Assembly (NCBI GenBank): GCA_003999685.1
Contig: CP021223.1
Location: forward strand, 2,232,001-2,296,000
Source of the DNA: Taiwanofungus camphoratus
Lineage: Eukaryota; Basidiomycota; Agaricomycetes; Polyporales; Taiwanofungaceae
Direction of reading: 5' to 3'
Length of the DNA stretch: 64,000 bases
A program made the translations under genes and the position numbers. This document shows positions 1 through 12,156 of this stretch, one piece after another. Position 1 is the first letter of the stretch; every line of letters starts with the position of its first letter. The notes beneath the pieces are model-generated. The model saw nothing but the letters and a program-made list of their open reading frames with translations. It ran no database searches and was not told the origin of the DNA.

Positions 1-2439
1 TATCAACGTTGGTGCCAGAGAAGTCATCAAGGCACACTTTAAACATGTGCAGGATAAGATGTGGCGGAACCACACGGAATTTGGTAAGATTGGATAAGAA
101 GGTGATATTCTGCAGGCACCCGTTATAAACACGTTGCGAGATAAACAAGCGCCAGGAGTGCTCTTACCTTGAGCCTGACTTCCAGTAACTCAATGACAAC
201 GTTCTTCTTGCGCTGCAAATAACGGAACTCCTCGTCGAGCTGCATGAATGCATATAAGTGGAGGTGAAGGGTGTGACGGCTCGACGTCGCACTCACGATA
301 GAAATTATTTCGTTCCCAATGTCAGGCATATATCTATTTAATGTCGCAATTAACCTTGAGTAATGGGGTAACAGGTCCGTTCGGCTCTTCGGCGCTTGAC
401 TCATGAACTAATCGCAGAGTATCTGTAAGAGCATACAGCATGCTTGAGCAAATAATCAAACGAACTTTCACGAGCCTCTTGCGAGCCGCTTTTGAGTTCA
501 AGAACGCGAAGTCGACAGCCGCCTGATCTATCAGTGTGCGGTTTGTCGCATCAGGAAGGCGCGCGAGTAATGCAGTAAGGAGCTGCGAAGGGCCTTGTGG
601 TGCAAGCTGAGGGGTCGACGGTGGAGACATCCTGGGCGTACCTGGAGTGGGAGTGGGCAAGCTGTTTTGAACAAGCACCGTGAATAGCAATCCATTGAGA
701 GGAGGACGGAACCTTACTCTTCATCCTCCTCGTCCTTCTGTGCAATGCCTTCCGTGATTGACGGCTTGTCTTCTGTGACCTGCGCGCTCTCATCAAAACG
801 ACCATCACCATTGACTTTGAACCCCGCCAGCTCCTCCTCGAGCTTCCGGACCTCCTCCTGCACTTTCTCCTTCTCAATCTTCTCCCGCTCCTTGCTGTCT
901 TGCTCATCACCCTCCTCTGCCTCACCCTCCACCCCCAGCACGCTCCGCGGTACATAGTCCTTGAGGTCCGGGATGTCTTCGAAGAATCGCCGCTCCTCCT
1001 CGTCTTCCCACTTCCCGCCAGTCACTTGCTCCAGTTCCCCACCTGCGACGCTGCTCCCCGTGTTCATCCCGATTAGAATCGATTCCGACTTCTGCGTGGA
1101 TGTCTTGAGCGTCGGCATCGGCAGGTAGAGTAGCTCGGACAGACTATTGCGGAGGATTCAGAGGAATGAAGTGACGAGAGATGCGCAGGAATGCTCACGT
1201 CTGACAGCTGGCAAGTAACTTTTCGTAGCTCTTCGTCATCTTTTCGTACGCCTGCTGCCTGTCCTCAAAGATCTCACCCGAACGGATGTACGCCTCGTGG
1301 TTCCGCCTATCTTGCTCTTGTAAACGCTGTACAAACGACGTTAGTCCCACCATCACGTCTAAGTAGTAGCAGTAGTTTCTATGCTCACATTGTGCTCGAT
1401 CACTAGCTTCTTCGCGACATTCTCGAAATACCCCTCGCACATCTTCTTGAACCGCTCCCTGATTTCCTTCTCCACCAGCTCCTCCTCCTTCGCCAGCGGC
1501 GGGAATACTTCATGGGGGCTCCCACTCGCTTGGCTGGTGGTCGTCGATGAAAGCGTGCCAGGCTCCGAAGCAGAAGAGATCTGCTTCGAGGGCGCGGGCG
1601 GGACAATGCCAAGATAAGGACGCGCATACGACTTGAGGAACGTTGAGAGTAAGGGCAACGACGACAGCGTTGGGTCATTCGAAAGCTTCCGCCCAATTAG
1701 TTCGCTCTAGTGCGCATATAGCGTGCTCTGGACGACTTACTAGGTCTCTCACGACCTTCATCATCCACTCGCCGCCACTCCGGTCCGGACCATCCTTGAT
1801 GATCCCCACCAGCGCCAGCTCGGCGCACACGCGCAGCACTGGCCGCTGGCGAGACACCCGTGCCGCATCCTCCTTCTCGCGCTGCTCGGGCGTCAGTGCT
1901 GATAGAGCCCCACGCGACGGCGGGGCCAGAGCCACGGACAGCGACGACACGAGGTCGGGAGTGAACGACTTGGGAAACCTGCGGTGAAGCAGCGAGATAA
2001 TCTGGCGGTCAGTGCGTCCACATGGAGGTCAGCGGTCGGTCGTAGCGTAGACAGCTGGGCACACCTCGACAGCGCTCCAGACGTCCTTCTCCGTCTTACA
2101 TCTCCCCATGCCTTCCAGCACAGCACCTGCCAATTCGTCCACGTACTTTTCGAGAGACAGCGTTTCGATATCTTTGACAATTTGGTCGCGGTTCTCAATG
2201 GTAAGAGATTGACGGATACGCTTGATGAGGGCCGTGTGCCGCTTCAGTGATGAGTCGAGGGCTTTCGTCGGTTCTAAATAAATCTTGAAGTTAGAATACA
2301 TTGTTGACAATGCGGCTAATACACACGGACCTTGACCTGCATGCTTCATATTGCAGTCCTTCACAGCTATACGCTTCAGTCGACGGGCTTGTTCCTCGTC
2401 GACTTTGGGCGGCCCAGGGTCGCTTGCGGTCGACTCCAT
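1..2439 (-). CDS. UPF2: UPF2/NMD2 homologue (nonsense-mediated mRNA decay), 5' part, runs off the left edge
   Basis: Homologue of the cytoplasmic UPF2 adaptor, which bridges UPF1 and the exon-junction-complex-bound UPF3 in nonsense-mediated decay. The first exon starts at the ATG at 2439. By eye the next exons lie at about 2273-2070, 2007-1742, 1685-1390, 1329-1195, 1150-716, 661-475 and 405-290, with GT-AG introns of about 50-65 bp. The first MIF4G repeat is visible in the stretch reading LDSSLKRHTALIKRIRQ and in SLPLLSTFLKSYARPYLG. An acidic linker (EDIPDLKDYVP, then a Glu/Lys-rich segment) precedes the second MIF4G repeat (LLARLPDATNRTLIDQAA, then RTDLLPHYSRLIATLN). Roughly 500 residues are inside the window; the third MIF4G repeat and the UPF1-binding tail would lie beyond position 1. 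Family assignment is strong; exon borders are approximate. Confidence 0.88.
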
Positions 2440-3332
2440 GTTGCCTCGCGTTCTTCACAGTCTCGAGAAGTGTGAAGCAAACTCTTCAACGTTGGGCGAG
2501 GCTTACTATACAGCGAGTTGGAAGTGAAGAGTCAACCCGTACGGTATAGCGAACTCAGCACCGAGCGCCGGCGCAGCCACCAGCGCCTTTGACTCAGTGT
2601 ACTCCGAGTCTGGAGTTGAACGAAATCTCCCTTACTTTTGTTCCCTCTGATCCTATGACTTTTCATCTATGTCTCGTCTGTTATTTATCTGCACCTGACA
2701 CAACTCGGATGTCGAGGAAAATGTCGCAGAACCCAATCCCTACGTAGTCTGCGCAGTTACAGGAAATTTCGGTCATATTCGTTTGGTAAGTATTTATCTT
2801 ATGTACTATACGTTCGACCATATCTAGGTACATAATGGCGAATAGTCGGTGTCACCACACAGTCCAGAGACAACTGTCGATCACCATGGAGCACACTATG
2901 CGTCCAGATCTTGTAATTCTTTATATTCTCTTTGCATGGTAGCGATGATCGTCAGAAACTGTATGGACTCAAGTAGAGGGCATTGCCAGTGATACACGCG
3001 GAAACCTCGAGTTCCGGGCCCCAAGCTAGTCTATCTTTGAGTCTATCTGTTGGTCACCCTGTGAGGCATAAGGCAATCGTTCTGGTTTTGGCTGTTCACC
3101 TGCGCACATCTCTCTGAGTCTGGCAACTGCCTGGTCATCTGTCGGCTGAAGATGCCGATCTCCTGTTCTGTACATAACCGTCGCCGACATGGGTATCTTC
3201 CGAACACGTTGAAAGCAGCCAACTTCGTGGTATCATCGTATCGGTGCAGTCGCTGACGCGGTGATTGAAACTCAAGCTCCTTCGCACTAGTCATTTCCCG
3301 CAGGGCTATCATCCTCGTCCTTACTGGCATTC
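2440..3332. other. Intergenic region between divergent genes
   Basis: About 0.9 kb between the UPF2 start (minus) and the next plus-strand gene, so it should hold both promoters. No recognisable RNA gene, repeat or TATA element was seen. A 95-codon minus-strand ORF at 3043-3330 has low-complexity, non-family content and was not accepted. Confidence 0.5.
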
Positions 3333-4684
3333 ATGAATTTTACGCCTGGACCCGGACCTGCCAAGCCCACCGTCCCTGTGTCCTACTCATCCTTGTCTGC
3401 CAATGTAACCAATATGGAGTGAGTACATCCTTCGCAGTTCTCCTCAATGTAGATTGACCAACACACGGACCGCTGGCGAGCACACCTCGTTCTGGCAGGT
3501 ACGACGTGGTGCACGAGTTACGGGAGGCTACCTCCTCATCCACCCCCCTCACCGAGTTCCTTCGCGACCCAGTCGTGCTTACGAGCCTCATAGGACACAA
3601 GAAGAAAAGTAGGCGGGGATCGTCTAGCTCTCAGCGAGACCGTGATCATGATCGCGAGCGCGGAAGTAAGGATACACGAAAAAGGGAGAAGGATTCCTCT
3701 GACACCGCGAGCATCCTAACACTCGTGCTTGCTGAGGAAGAACGTCAGGCACATCACCTAAAGGCCGTCCTTAGAAATACGGGCGAGCGGCTCGACTACG
3801 AGATGCGGAGAGCAGACCAAAATGAGATACATGCCCGCACCGCAGAAGGTCTCGCGCGGGAAGCTACAGCACGCGTAACCACTGCGGAAGCCGCGAGACA
3901 TCAAACAGAGCTTGATGCAGCCAGGGCACAAGAAGAAATCAAGCGATATCAAATGCTCGCTGAGGCGGCTGAACGGAGTCTTCGACGAGCAGAGGGGGAT
4001 GTACAGCGACTGGAGCGCCTACGCAACGAAGCTGAACAAAGCGCGGCTGATGCAAGGGACATTGCCAGAAAAGCACAACAAGTACTGAGAGAGCATCAAG
4101 CCAGAGAAGCTGGAAAAGAAGAAGGGCGAAGATTCGAGGTGCGACGGAGATACAACGATGGACGGGAAGATGGTTTCGAGGACGGACGTGCCGAAGGATT
4201 CGAAGCCGGTCACTCAGAGGGTTTCGAATCCGGCCGGACTGAGGGATATGCGGTCGGTCGTTCGGAAGGGCATCATGCCGGACGATTGATCGGATTTGAA
4301 GAAGGGAGGAAAGTCGGGTGGGCAGAAGGACTAGCTGAGGGAATAGAGCGAGGACGAAAGGAGGAGCGAGCACATGCCTTGGATGCTTTCGACAAGTTCA
4401 TGGATTCAGAGATAAGCCGAAATAGCGCAATTACGACTTCAGTGCGTTTTGATTTTTGAGTCCTGATGCGTTCACCAATATTCTACTACCAGGATGAAGA
4501 TCGCACGCAGCGGTGGGTTGAGGTTACTAGCCAAGTTGGGGAGCAATCTCCCGTACCCGTTAGGCCTCCTTCTCCACAACAAGTCAGGGACCGTTCTCCA
4601 GTGCCAATCCCGGTCTGGCTTCATCGTCGACTCAATAATCCACAAGAACAAGGTGGGACTACGGTTCCTACCGACCATCGTTAA
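3333..4684 (+). CDS. Coiled-coil protein with glycine-spaced EG-x-x-x-G repeats, function unknown
   Basis: A three-exon model reads cleanly: 3333-3418, 3499-4441 and 4493-4684, with introns GTGAGT...CAG and GTGCGT...CAG, giving about 406 residues. The N-terminus is Pro/Ser-rich, followed by a basic Arg/Asp/Ser segment (residues about 55-85) and then a long Ala/Glu/Arg-rich coiled coil (about 95-245). Next come ten or so tandem repeats of a Gly-x-x-x-Gly pattern with acidic/aromatic spacing, such as GREDGFEDGRAEGFEAG and EGLAEGIERG. The tail is Pro-rich (VRPPSPQQVRDRSPVP). Repeats of this shape resemble the glycine pattern of Yae1-type domains but are much longer here; I cannot name a family. 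An intracellular scaffold-like protein is a reasonable inference from the coiled coil. The start is chosen because the upstream ATG exon splices in frame, whereas the long ORF itself has no ATG near its 5' end. Confidence 0.75.
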
Positions 4685-6213
4685 GATGAATGTCCGCCAT
4701 CAACGGCCTCCAAGATCAAGGACTGTTACAGGGAGCCCTCGAGTGATCTATGTGCTTATTTCAGTAGAGTCGAATATATATCGCAAAGGCTGCTTGTGGA
4801 GACCAAGTGCGATTTCCTGTGAACAGCGATTTTCTCGATACTGGATACCTACGATATGTCGTCGCAGCAAGGGTACAACCGTGACACTGTCACCACCCAT
4901 CAGTCATCTCGTCACCACTGAGTGCTTACATTCAATGTCCACTGTCCAGTGAAAGCGGTTTACATACCCTGTCCGCTGAATGCGATCTGAAGCTGATGCT
5001 ATTGACTGCAAGTCAACGTTAGAGAGTGGCAGAGACTTGCTAGGCTGTGACCATCCTCGCCGCATCGAGTTGTTCTTAAGAGCTCTGTCAGGTCCTGCAA
5101 AAAGGTTCGGTAGTTGACCCTCGAGCAGCAGACCACCCCAAAACAGTTCCCTAATTACGAACTAACGGTCGCGGGAACGACCTGGGAACGACGACCGGGC
5201 GCACGTAGCGACTTTGGGGATTCTATCGATACAGGTAGTCGGGCTATGAGAAAATCAACAATCTACTCGGGATTATCGCCGAGTTCGGCCCCATGGTATA
5301 TGACAAGAGAAAGCGCACCAGCTTGCAATTTGAACTAGGAGCAATGTCAGCGAGCGGTGTCAGATACAGGAATGATGACTGAGAGCCTGTGAGGATGGTT
5401 ATCGATAAAGCTTCTCACGTAATTCGACCTCGAAAGGGACTAAGACCGGAAGATCCTTCTTTGAATGCTTCAGTTGGGACGCCAGCACAGAAGGACGTGA
5501 AATAATAATGCCTAGCCGATTCGCAACCACGAACTTCTCAATATGTAGAGAAGAATTTACAGTAGCATCAGTGATCTGTGGTTGTATGATAGAACAATAT
5601 ACTCACCAGTTTGAAGATTGGATTGTTAGAAATCCCGCCCAATAAAAGAAACGAGATTGACTTAACGGAATAGTAATACTGTCAATTTCGCGTTCTCCAG
5701 CTGCCTGCCTATGTAGACATCTGCGGCTAATGATGATTGATCTCGTTGAACGTGCACTTACTCACACCGGCGTACTAGTCTCGACCTCTGAAGATGTTCA
5801 ATCTCTGATGAGAGACAGACCATATCGTGAAACAAGACTAGCAATCACGTTGTATCCTAATCTGGCCTTGGATGGACAGCATCTGGGCACGACAAGGAGA
5901 CAAGTTAGCAATTGGTGCCCATCACCGCACCCATGATCTTTCAAGGAAGCGAACCGGATCCAGTACAGCCATGCCGAGAATGGTGGTATAAAAAGGTTCA
6001 ACAGCAATTGCCCCATGTGTGCTCTTTCAGAGCTTGCCGCAGTGATCATTGAAGCAGATGTTGATGATGGCGGTTCAGAGTCAGCGCTAGCTGCTACTAT
6101 ATAGCCTTCATCCTGTCTTGGTTCCTTAGTCGTGCCTCTCATCCCATCCCATCTTTGAATTCTGTAGCCTGATTGATATCCCGGGTCGAGATTGCAACAG
6201 CTTCAGACATACA
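4685..6213. other. Intergenic region, nothing recognised
   Basis: About 1.5 kb with only short, unrelated ORFs on both strands. No repeat, transposon end or RNA gene was recognised. It contains the 3' end of the preceding gene and the promoter of the gene starting at 6214. Confidence 0.5.
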
Positions 6214-7490
6214 ATGAGCGCAACGATCCCCCCATCCCCGCTGTCCCCAAGCGTCGGTGCACGTCGCAAAGGCGCAAAGACGTTGCCTCGTCTGCCCCTC
6301 TCCGCATTCACACCTCCCAACTCTGGCGCATCTGACAAGTTCCCGTTACCTCCCAGCCCCAGCACGCTACAACCAGAACAAATCATTGATGCGTATATCG
6401 TTACATCGGATGGTGATCTGTGCCAATGGAAGGAGGAATCAAGTAGGACATTCGGTGGAAAGACCAAAGGCGCCGTGTTGTCTCTTCGTGGCAACAAAAC
6501 CTCCGAAGTTGAAACGGTTGTACAAGGGTGAGTATTTTCAGCATTATTCGAGTCGTCAGGGTTTTTGTCAGGATTGTTAATCGGTTTATGGTGACGGTTA
6601 CGTTATAGCATCAGAACAGGCTCATCTGAGGTGCCTGTCCTCGCCATCTTAGCTCCAATACTTGATGATGACTCCGAAGGAGATTTCACGCCCCCGTCGT
6701 ATTTGTTCTCGGGCAGCTCATTAAGGCCTCACATTGCGGCCTCGATCAAGTTTACCAAGAATGATAAGAGGACACGGGATGCCTTGTTGTGGGCACTACA
6801 AGAGGGGCTCACTGTCAACCTTGATGTCAAGTGCGATTTAAGAGAGTGTGAAGGCGGGTGGGAAGTCTTGGAAGAGATGCTTGAACGTGTCACAAAACCT
6901 CAAGAAAACACGCATGAATTGAAGGCAATCAAGGCGAAGATCGTTCTATGTTTGTGCACTTCTCGCGGTCATATGTACACACACTCTGATATATAAATCC
7001 CACTCAGCGAACATACTTCCGCCACCGGACGACCTGTCCCTCCCTATTGTCAAATTGTTGACGCATTCGTCGTACCGTGACTATCAATTCCACACAGCGG
7101 CGCTTTCACTGTTCAGTAACATTTACATCAATTTCATCCCACCCTCATGGGGTGCGCAAATCCCGTCCCTCAGTGAGGAGAGTGAGAAAGAGCGCAATGA
7201 ATGGAAACGTCGGATCAAAATGTACAGTGCGTACCTCACCTCCGTGGCTCCTCGTGTATTCACTCCTGACGCGTATTCTTGTCTTGCACGCAGTTGGTCC
7301 CGCGTTGGAAGCGTTCGGTTTTCAACGTATAATCTTTGGTTCTTCACCCTCATTGGCCTCGAACGCCGTCTCTAATGCAGCAGACTGGTGTGAGCTCACA
7401 CGCGAGTCCTTTGCTGAATTGGGCGTGGAGCAGGAATGCATCGACGCAGTATTTTTCGGCAATGCGAACCTTCTATACGGTTCATCGTAG
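6214..7490 (+). CDS. Probable amidohydrolase-fold (TIM-barrel) protein
   Basis: Four exons join in frame: 6214-6527, 6609-6949, 7008-7226 and 7294-7490, with introns starting GTGAGT, GTTTGT and GTGCGT and ending in AG, giving 356 residues. The Pro/Ser-rich N-terminus (about 50 residues) is followed by alternating strand/helix sequence (VPVLAILAPILDDD, then ALLWALQEGLTVNLDVKC). The C-terminal part contains FQRIIFGSSPSLASNAVSN and ends in IDAVFFGNANLLYG. That pairing of an (I/L)-x-FGS-(S/D)-P strand with a final GNA-x-x-L-(Y/F)-G helix is typical of the amidohydrolase-2 superfamily, where the Asp after FGS binds metal; here it is Ser, so catalysis is doubtful. No metal-binding HxH motif was found near the N-terminus. 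The fold assignment is an inference; the gene itself looks real. Confidence 0.72.
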
Positions 7491-8361
7491 TGGGTAGTAC
7501 GGATTAGCTCATCTGGGCCATACTACTCAACCTCACTGCGAATTGGTGGCAGTCCTTTTTTCCTACAGTCCTTTCTTCCTACAGTCTTGGGTGTAATTCA
7601 GATCTGATTGTGGTATTTAATATTTACTGACGCACTGTACTACCTACTGGTGAAAAATTACAAAATCCAGAGCAACTCGAGCATTTGCCGAGCTGCGCAC
7701 TGCATTGTAATTTGTACCTTGGGTATTGTGCTTGTTGCAGTTGGACTACTTCAAGCACCCGTCGCTCGCACCACACCCAAAGAAAAGTCAATAATTTACA
7801 TGTGCTACTGATTGCCTTCTTTTATGGTCCGAGAATGAGGCTCGAAGGTCCCTTGCTACTCTCCTGTTTGAGTTGTCATATCTCAGCGGTGTCTGATAAT
7901 TTATATCCTGCTACATTGAGCTAGAGCTAGCTCTGATTCGCCACAACAATGTGTTTTCTACTCAGAGGTAATTTTGCGATCTGGCACTCTTTTTCAATAT
8001 GTCTATCCTTGATGTCTGGATCGCTGTTCTGTTCTGTGCGGATGCGGACTAACAGCCACATGAAACCGCGAACTTACGGAGGAGATACTAGTCCTGTAGC
8101 ATAAGATCTTTCGATGTCCGACTTCGTTCGAATAATGCACGTCAAATTGCCTGTTAAGTACAGCATCGTCGCTCACTAATCCTATGCGAATCAGTAATAC
8201 CAGGTGGCTTATTGGTATAAAGCAAGGAAGGGCATTGTGTATGAACAGAACAGGTGAAATACAAGGCCGTTGACCGCTAGTGCAGTTAGTTAGGTTTGCT
8301 TGTCATAAGATCTTCAAAGCTCATGCCTCCACGGAATCGCCATAGAGTTGGCACTCTCCAT
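7491..8361. other. Intergenic region between convergent genes
   Basis: About 0.87 kb holding two gene 3' ends. T-rich stretches after 7550 could carry polyadenylation signals, but none is distinctive. No mobile element or RNA gene was recognised. Confidence 0.45.
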
Positions 8362-11300
8362 CTATTCCTCATCCTTTTTCTGGTTCTTTGCCCTCGGTGG
8401 CCGTTTAGCGACGTTGCTAGCATCCAAAGTCTCTAACTGGTGTTTCATTTTCCAACGCAAGGTTTTGTCACTGCCCTTCAATCGTTGAACGAGCTCGTCC
8501 TTGACCTCAGCAAATTTCGCATAAAGTTCCCGTGACTGCCACACCGCAATCCTGCAAAGCACGGTCGCGTAGTGCCACGCGCCTATCGCGGTGGAAATGT
8601 CAAAGGATTGCGTATGGCGTTCGAAGATATAGACTCTCTGCATATTGTTATAAGCAAACACTCACGTATCATGAAGAGAACGAAGCATCACCCCTTGCTT
8701 TGTCCAAGCGCTCGCCAGTACAGCTTGCGGACCGTCTGTTACAACGCTAAAAATTGGGTAATTTGTGATACCCAGAGACTCCAAGAACCTGGCGGCTGCC
8801 ACGCAGTACATACGGTGCTGATTCGTGCCTTGCGCAACTGTGGTTGTAGCCTTCTTATATTCGGCAAAAATCAAGGGTAGTTCAAGAATCGACTCCGATG
8901 GCCCCTTCGGTAGGACGGATACCTTTAAGCGAGACATCTGTGTCGCAAGCTCTGACACCATGTCCGTGTCCTTATGTAAAAGGTCCTGGGTCACAGGGGT
9001 ACGTTTCGTGCTCGCGAGTATGTTATACTTGTAATCCTGGGACGTTTCAACGCCGCCCTCAGGTGTAGTCAAGCGATCAGACGAAGTCACCTCTGACCTC
9101 CGTTCTGATCGAGTACGACCTGCCCGTGAACGTTTAGCCGGCTGCTTCTCCTTCTCGCCCTTCGACTCCTCTATCTTCGACTCCAGGTAGGACCGCTTTG
9201 GGGGATCAAGTGATGCAAGCCTCACGTTGTCCAAAAGTTTGTGCGGAACGTCTATAATGACGCGAAGAGTTCCGAGGGCATCGCACACACCCTTGGTAGG
9301 TGCCTCCCCGAGACGAGCTAATAAGTGGTCCCGACTACATTGCTCTTGCCAAGTGAATGCCTGAAATTGGATATACCCTTGATCGCGATCTTCCAGGAAT
9401 TTGGTGGCACGGTATTGTTCACTCTTCGCAACCCACGACTCCAAAGTTCCTTTACTCATTTCTAGTCTCCTAAGGAACCTAGTCAAATCGTCAAGCTCGG
9501 TCTCTTTGTGAGTGCCTTCCTTGTCAATGAGATTGCTTCCGGGTAACCAAAGCAAGCGCCCCAACCTATTCTAAGAGATAAGATTAAGTAATTTGTTGGT
9601 GATTGATCCACTCACGATGGATATACAGGTGGATTGGAAGAATCACTATTTTCAGCATGATCGCTTGGACTACTCGCATCACCACTTTGAGAAACAGATT
9701 GACTTTGGAACTCATCAAGTCCCACAGAGAGACTATATTTACCGTCTCCCGCATTGTTGAAAAAATCGAAGAAGAGACGACCATGGTCATGGCGCCACGC
9801 CGCTTCTGGAACAGTGCCAGAAGAGTGTGCTTTGATCTGTGAATGTTTACATGCCTGAAATATAGCAGAAAAGCTGCCAACAAGAAGAGGGAATATGTCT
9901 TCCGGAATGTCAGGAGTGGTGGACAAGTCCAGATTGCCTCCACGTTCTGCCAGTAAAACTTGCTTGGTAAGGTCATGAAGGAGAAATCTGACATTTTCGT
10001 CGACATTAGGAAGATCACCCTGCAGCCAATGAGTCCATGGCAAATCAAGTCCTCTTTAGCACTACTCACGAGTCGCTTCCATTTGCTGGGCCAAATAAAT
10101 TGCGCTATTCTATCGTACTTCTGTTGCATTTCCTGGTCATGAAGAACAGACAAGACAACTGCATTTCTGTCGAAAAGCCATTCAAACACGGGTATGTCGT
10201 CACGACTCTCTGCGGATCGACGTGCGAACCTACAAAAAGTTTTCAGAACAAGTTTTGCATAGCAAGCGTAATGTACTGACTCAGAGCATGACATAGATTT
10301 TGTGGCAAGTTTGAAGACTCCATCACTAGGGATCATGAAGCTAGTGATTAACATGACATATTTCTAGCTACGAGAGAACTCACATGGCACTATCCATCTC
10401 TTGCGGTGCAGGCGAGGACACAGTAATGGTTCTATGGGGCTATGTCAGCTCAATAAGTCGGATAAGAAGGTAATACTGACGGCGATAGTGGTGTATCCTC
10501 ACAAGATGTCGGCGAAGGTGAAGAGGGATCAGACGGCAGAGACCTGTGATGTGATAAGACGTTAGATATATCTGCTAGGGATTAGGAGGTTGCCAAGCAA
10601 TGTTACGCACAACTGGTCTGGCATAGATCTGTCGTGTTTCGACATGATGATATTCAAAATCACTTGGACGTCAACAGAAAGTAGACCCATTCAATGCGGC
10701 CAACATACACATCGAATTTATGTTCCAGCCCTTGAATCCACATCGAAATTTTCTCACGATGATTATCGAATGTCATTGTCCTTTCGACCCGGCTGCATGT
10801 ATCCAGGCGCCATAACACGGTCGGATGTTGCCGCATATACTCGGTCACTTTCGACTTTGCACAGTCAGCAGCGTTACGGATCATCGAGAAACAATCTTCC
10901 AAGCCCCAAAAGAATCTCAGAAGCAAGAGAGCGGAATGCGAATCGGTCAAATTGATCTCACTTGAGCAGTCAAAGCAGCCGATGTGTCCCTGAGGCTAGT
11001 CCCACCAGTTAAGGGCTACCAAACGTGGAAGAATGGTAATGTCACTTACAAGAACCCTTTCTGAACTCGTGTCATGATCAAGCCACCCAAAATGCAACGT
11101 GATTGAAGTGCCAAACTTCGAAAAGGCCACACCGATGACAGGCCCTGGTATCTGCCACACGTGCCTCTGATAGAGAATGCTCAACATGAGCACCGGAAGG
11201 CGATTCTTGTTGGCCATACACACGAGGGGTATTGAGCATTTTGCCGGCAGGGCTTTAGATGGAGAGAAGGTCAAAACATGAACGTTGAGCTCTGCAGGGC

Positions 11301-12156
11301 AATGTTCGTATCGAACAGGTGTAGGCAAACATCGTTGTCGAGGCCGCTCGCACAAAGCCAAAAATCTGGTCATTGAGGACCCAGATGAGGATGTCGAAGA
11401 ACTCGACACATCGTCATCAGAGGAACCCTCGCCGTTGTCTAAAAAATCATCCGACCACTCATCCACTGAGTCATCAGAATGTGAGTGAGGATGACAGGCA
11501 AGCTCGGCGCCAATGGATACCAAGAGAGGTGCTCGGATGTCCTTGTGCATGTAGTCGGTCAGAGGACTGATCTCGCCACTTGAATGTCGAGGAAGAGCCA
11601 ACATAACGTCTTCGCTGTCACAAACAGAATTGTGAGCCAAATACAGTCGAAAAAGTAGTGTATCACCTACGCCACCGAGACATCTGGAATGGCGGCACAT
11701 ATTGCGTTGCGTACCATGACAGTCAAGAAGGACTCCTTGGGATTTGGTATGCCGCACAGACGGTCAACATCGACGAGGTTCCGAAGACTAACACAGTCAC
11801 CGAGGATTGTGTTAAGAGCGTTTCCGAAAGAACTGTCCACCTCAAGGTCAGCGACAACGTTAGGCAGCGTGCCTGTAACGCCATGGTGCGAAGATCGCAA
11901 CTCCTGGAGTACGGGCTCCACTCGGGGATCGACATGAGGATATTGACTCTGCAGACGTTCGAGAGTTGATAAGCACTCCTCCGTCTACATAACTTCCTGT
12001 AAACAGACGCTCATATTTCACCCATGAAGGAAGTCTAGAGGCGTCCTCAAGCACCATTCTATATTCTCTCACATAAGGTGGCCATGTATGGCCATCTTCG
12101 CTGAATTTATGATGAATGATATCTCCTCGAAGCGCCTCAAGAAAGGCGGTGCTCAT
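8362..12156 (-). CDS. Large multi-exon protein of unknown family with PD-(D/E)XK nuclease-like C-terminal domain, copy A
   Basis: Function unrecognised. It is paralogous along its whole length to copy B at 21905-25750, sharing exon order and several intron positions. Upstream half: MSTAFLEALRGDIIHHKF, a conserved LPSWVK block, a DCVSLRN...KESFLTVMVRNAIC block, then ALPRHSSGEISPL and DIRAPLLVSIGAE, an acidic Ser-rich linker, and ILYQRHVWQ...FGWLD. Downstream half: FEWLFDRNAVV, then SFSAIFQACKHSQIKAH and WRHDHGRLFFDFF, a charged linker, and a C-terminal domain with ILELPLIFAEYKKA, NQHRMY and FDISTAIGAWHYATVLCRIA. The EYKK after a hydrophobic strand, followed by a helix with NQ-x-R-(L/M)-Y, fits the ExK half of a PD-(D/E)XK core; this is inference. 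An ATG at 10645 could begin a separate second gene. In copy B the two halves splice in frame, which favours one gene. No internal stop was found in the exons I traced. Confidence 0.6.

Noticed and set aside
3043-3330. 95-codon minus-strand ORF upstream of the coiled-coil gene
   Set aside because: Basic, arginine-rich random-looking sequence without support from splicing or neighbours; it lies in the expected promoter.
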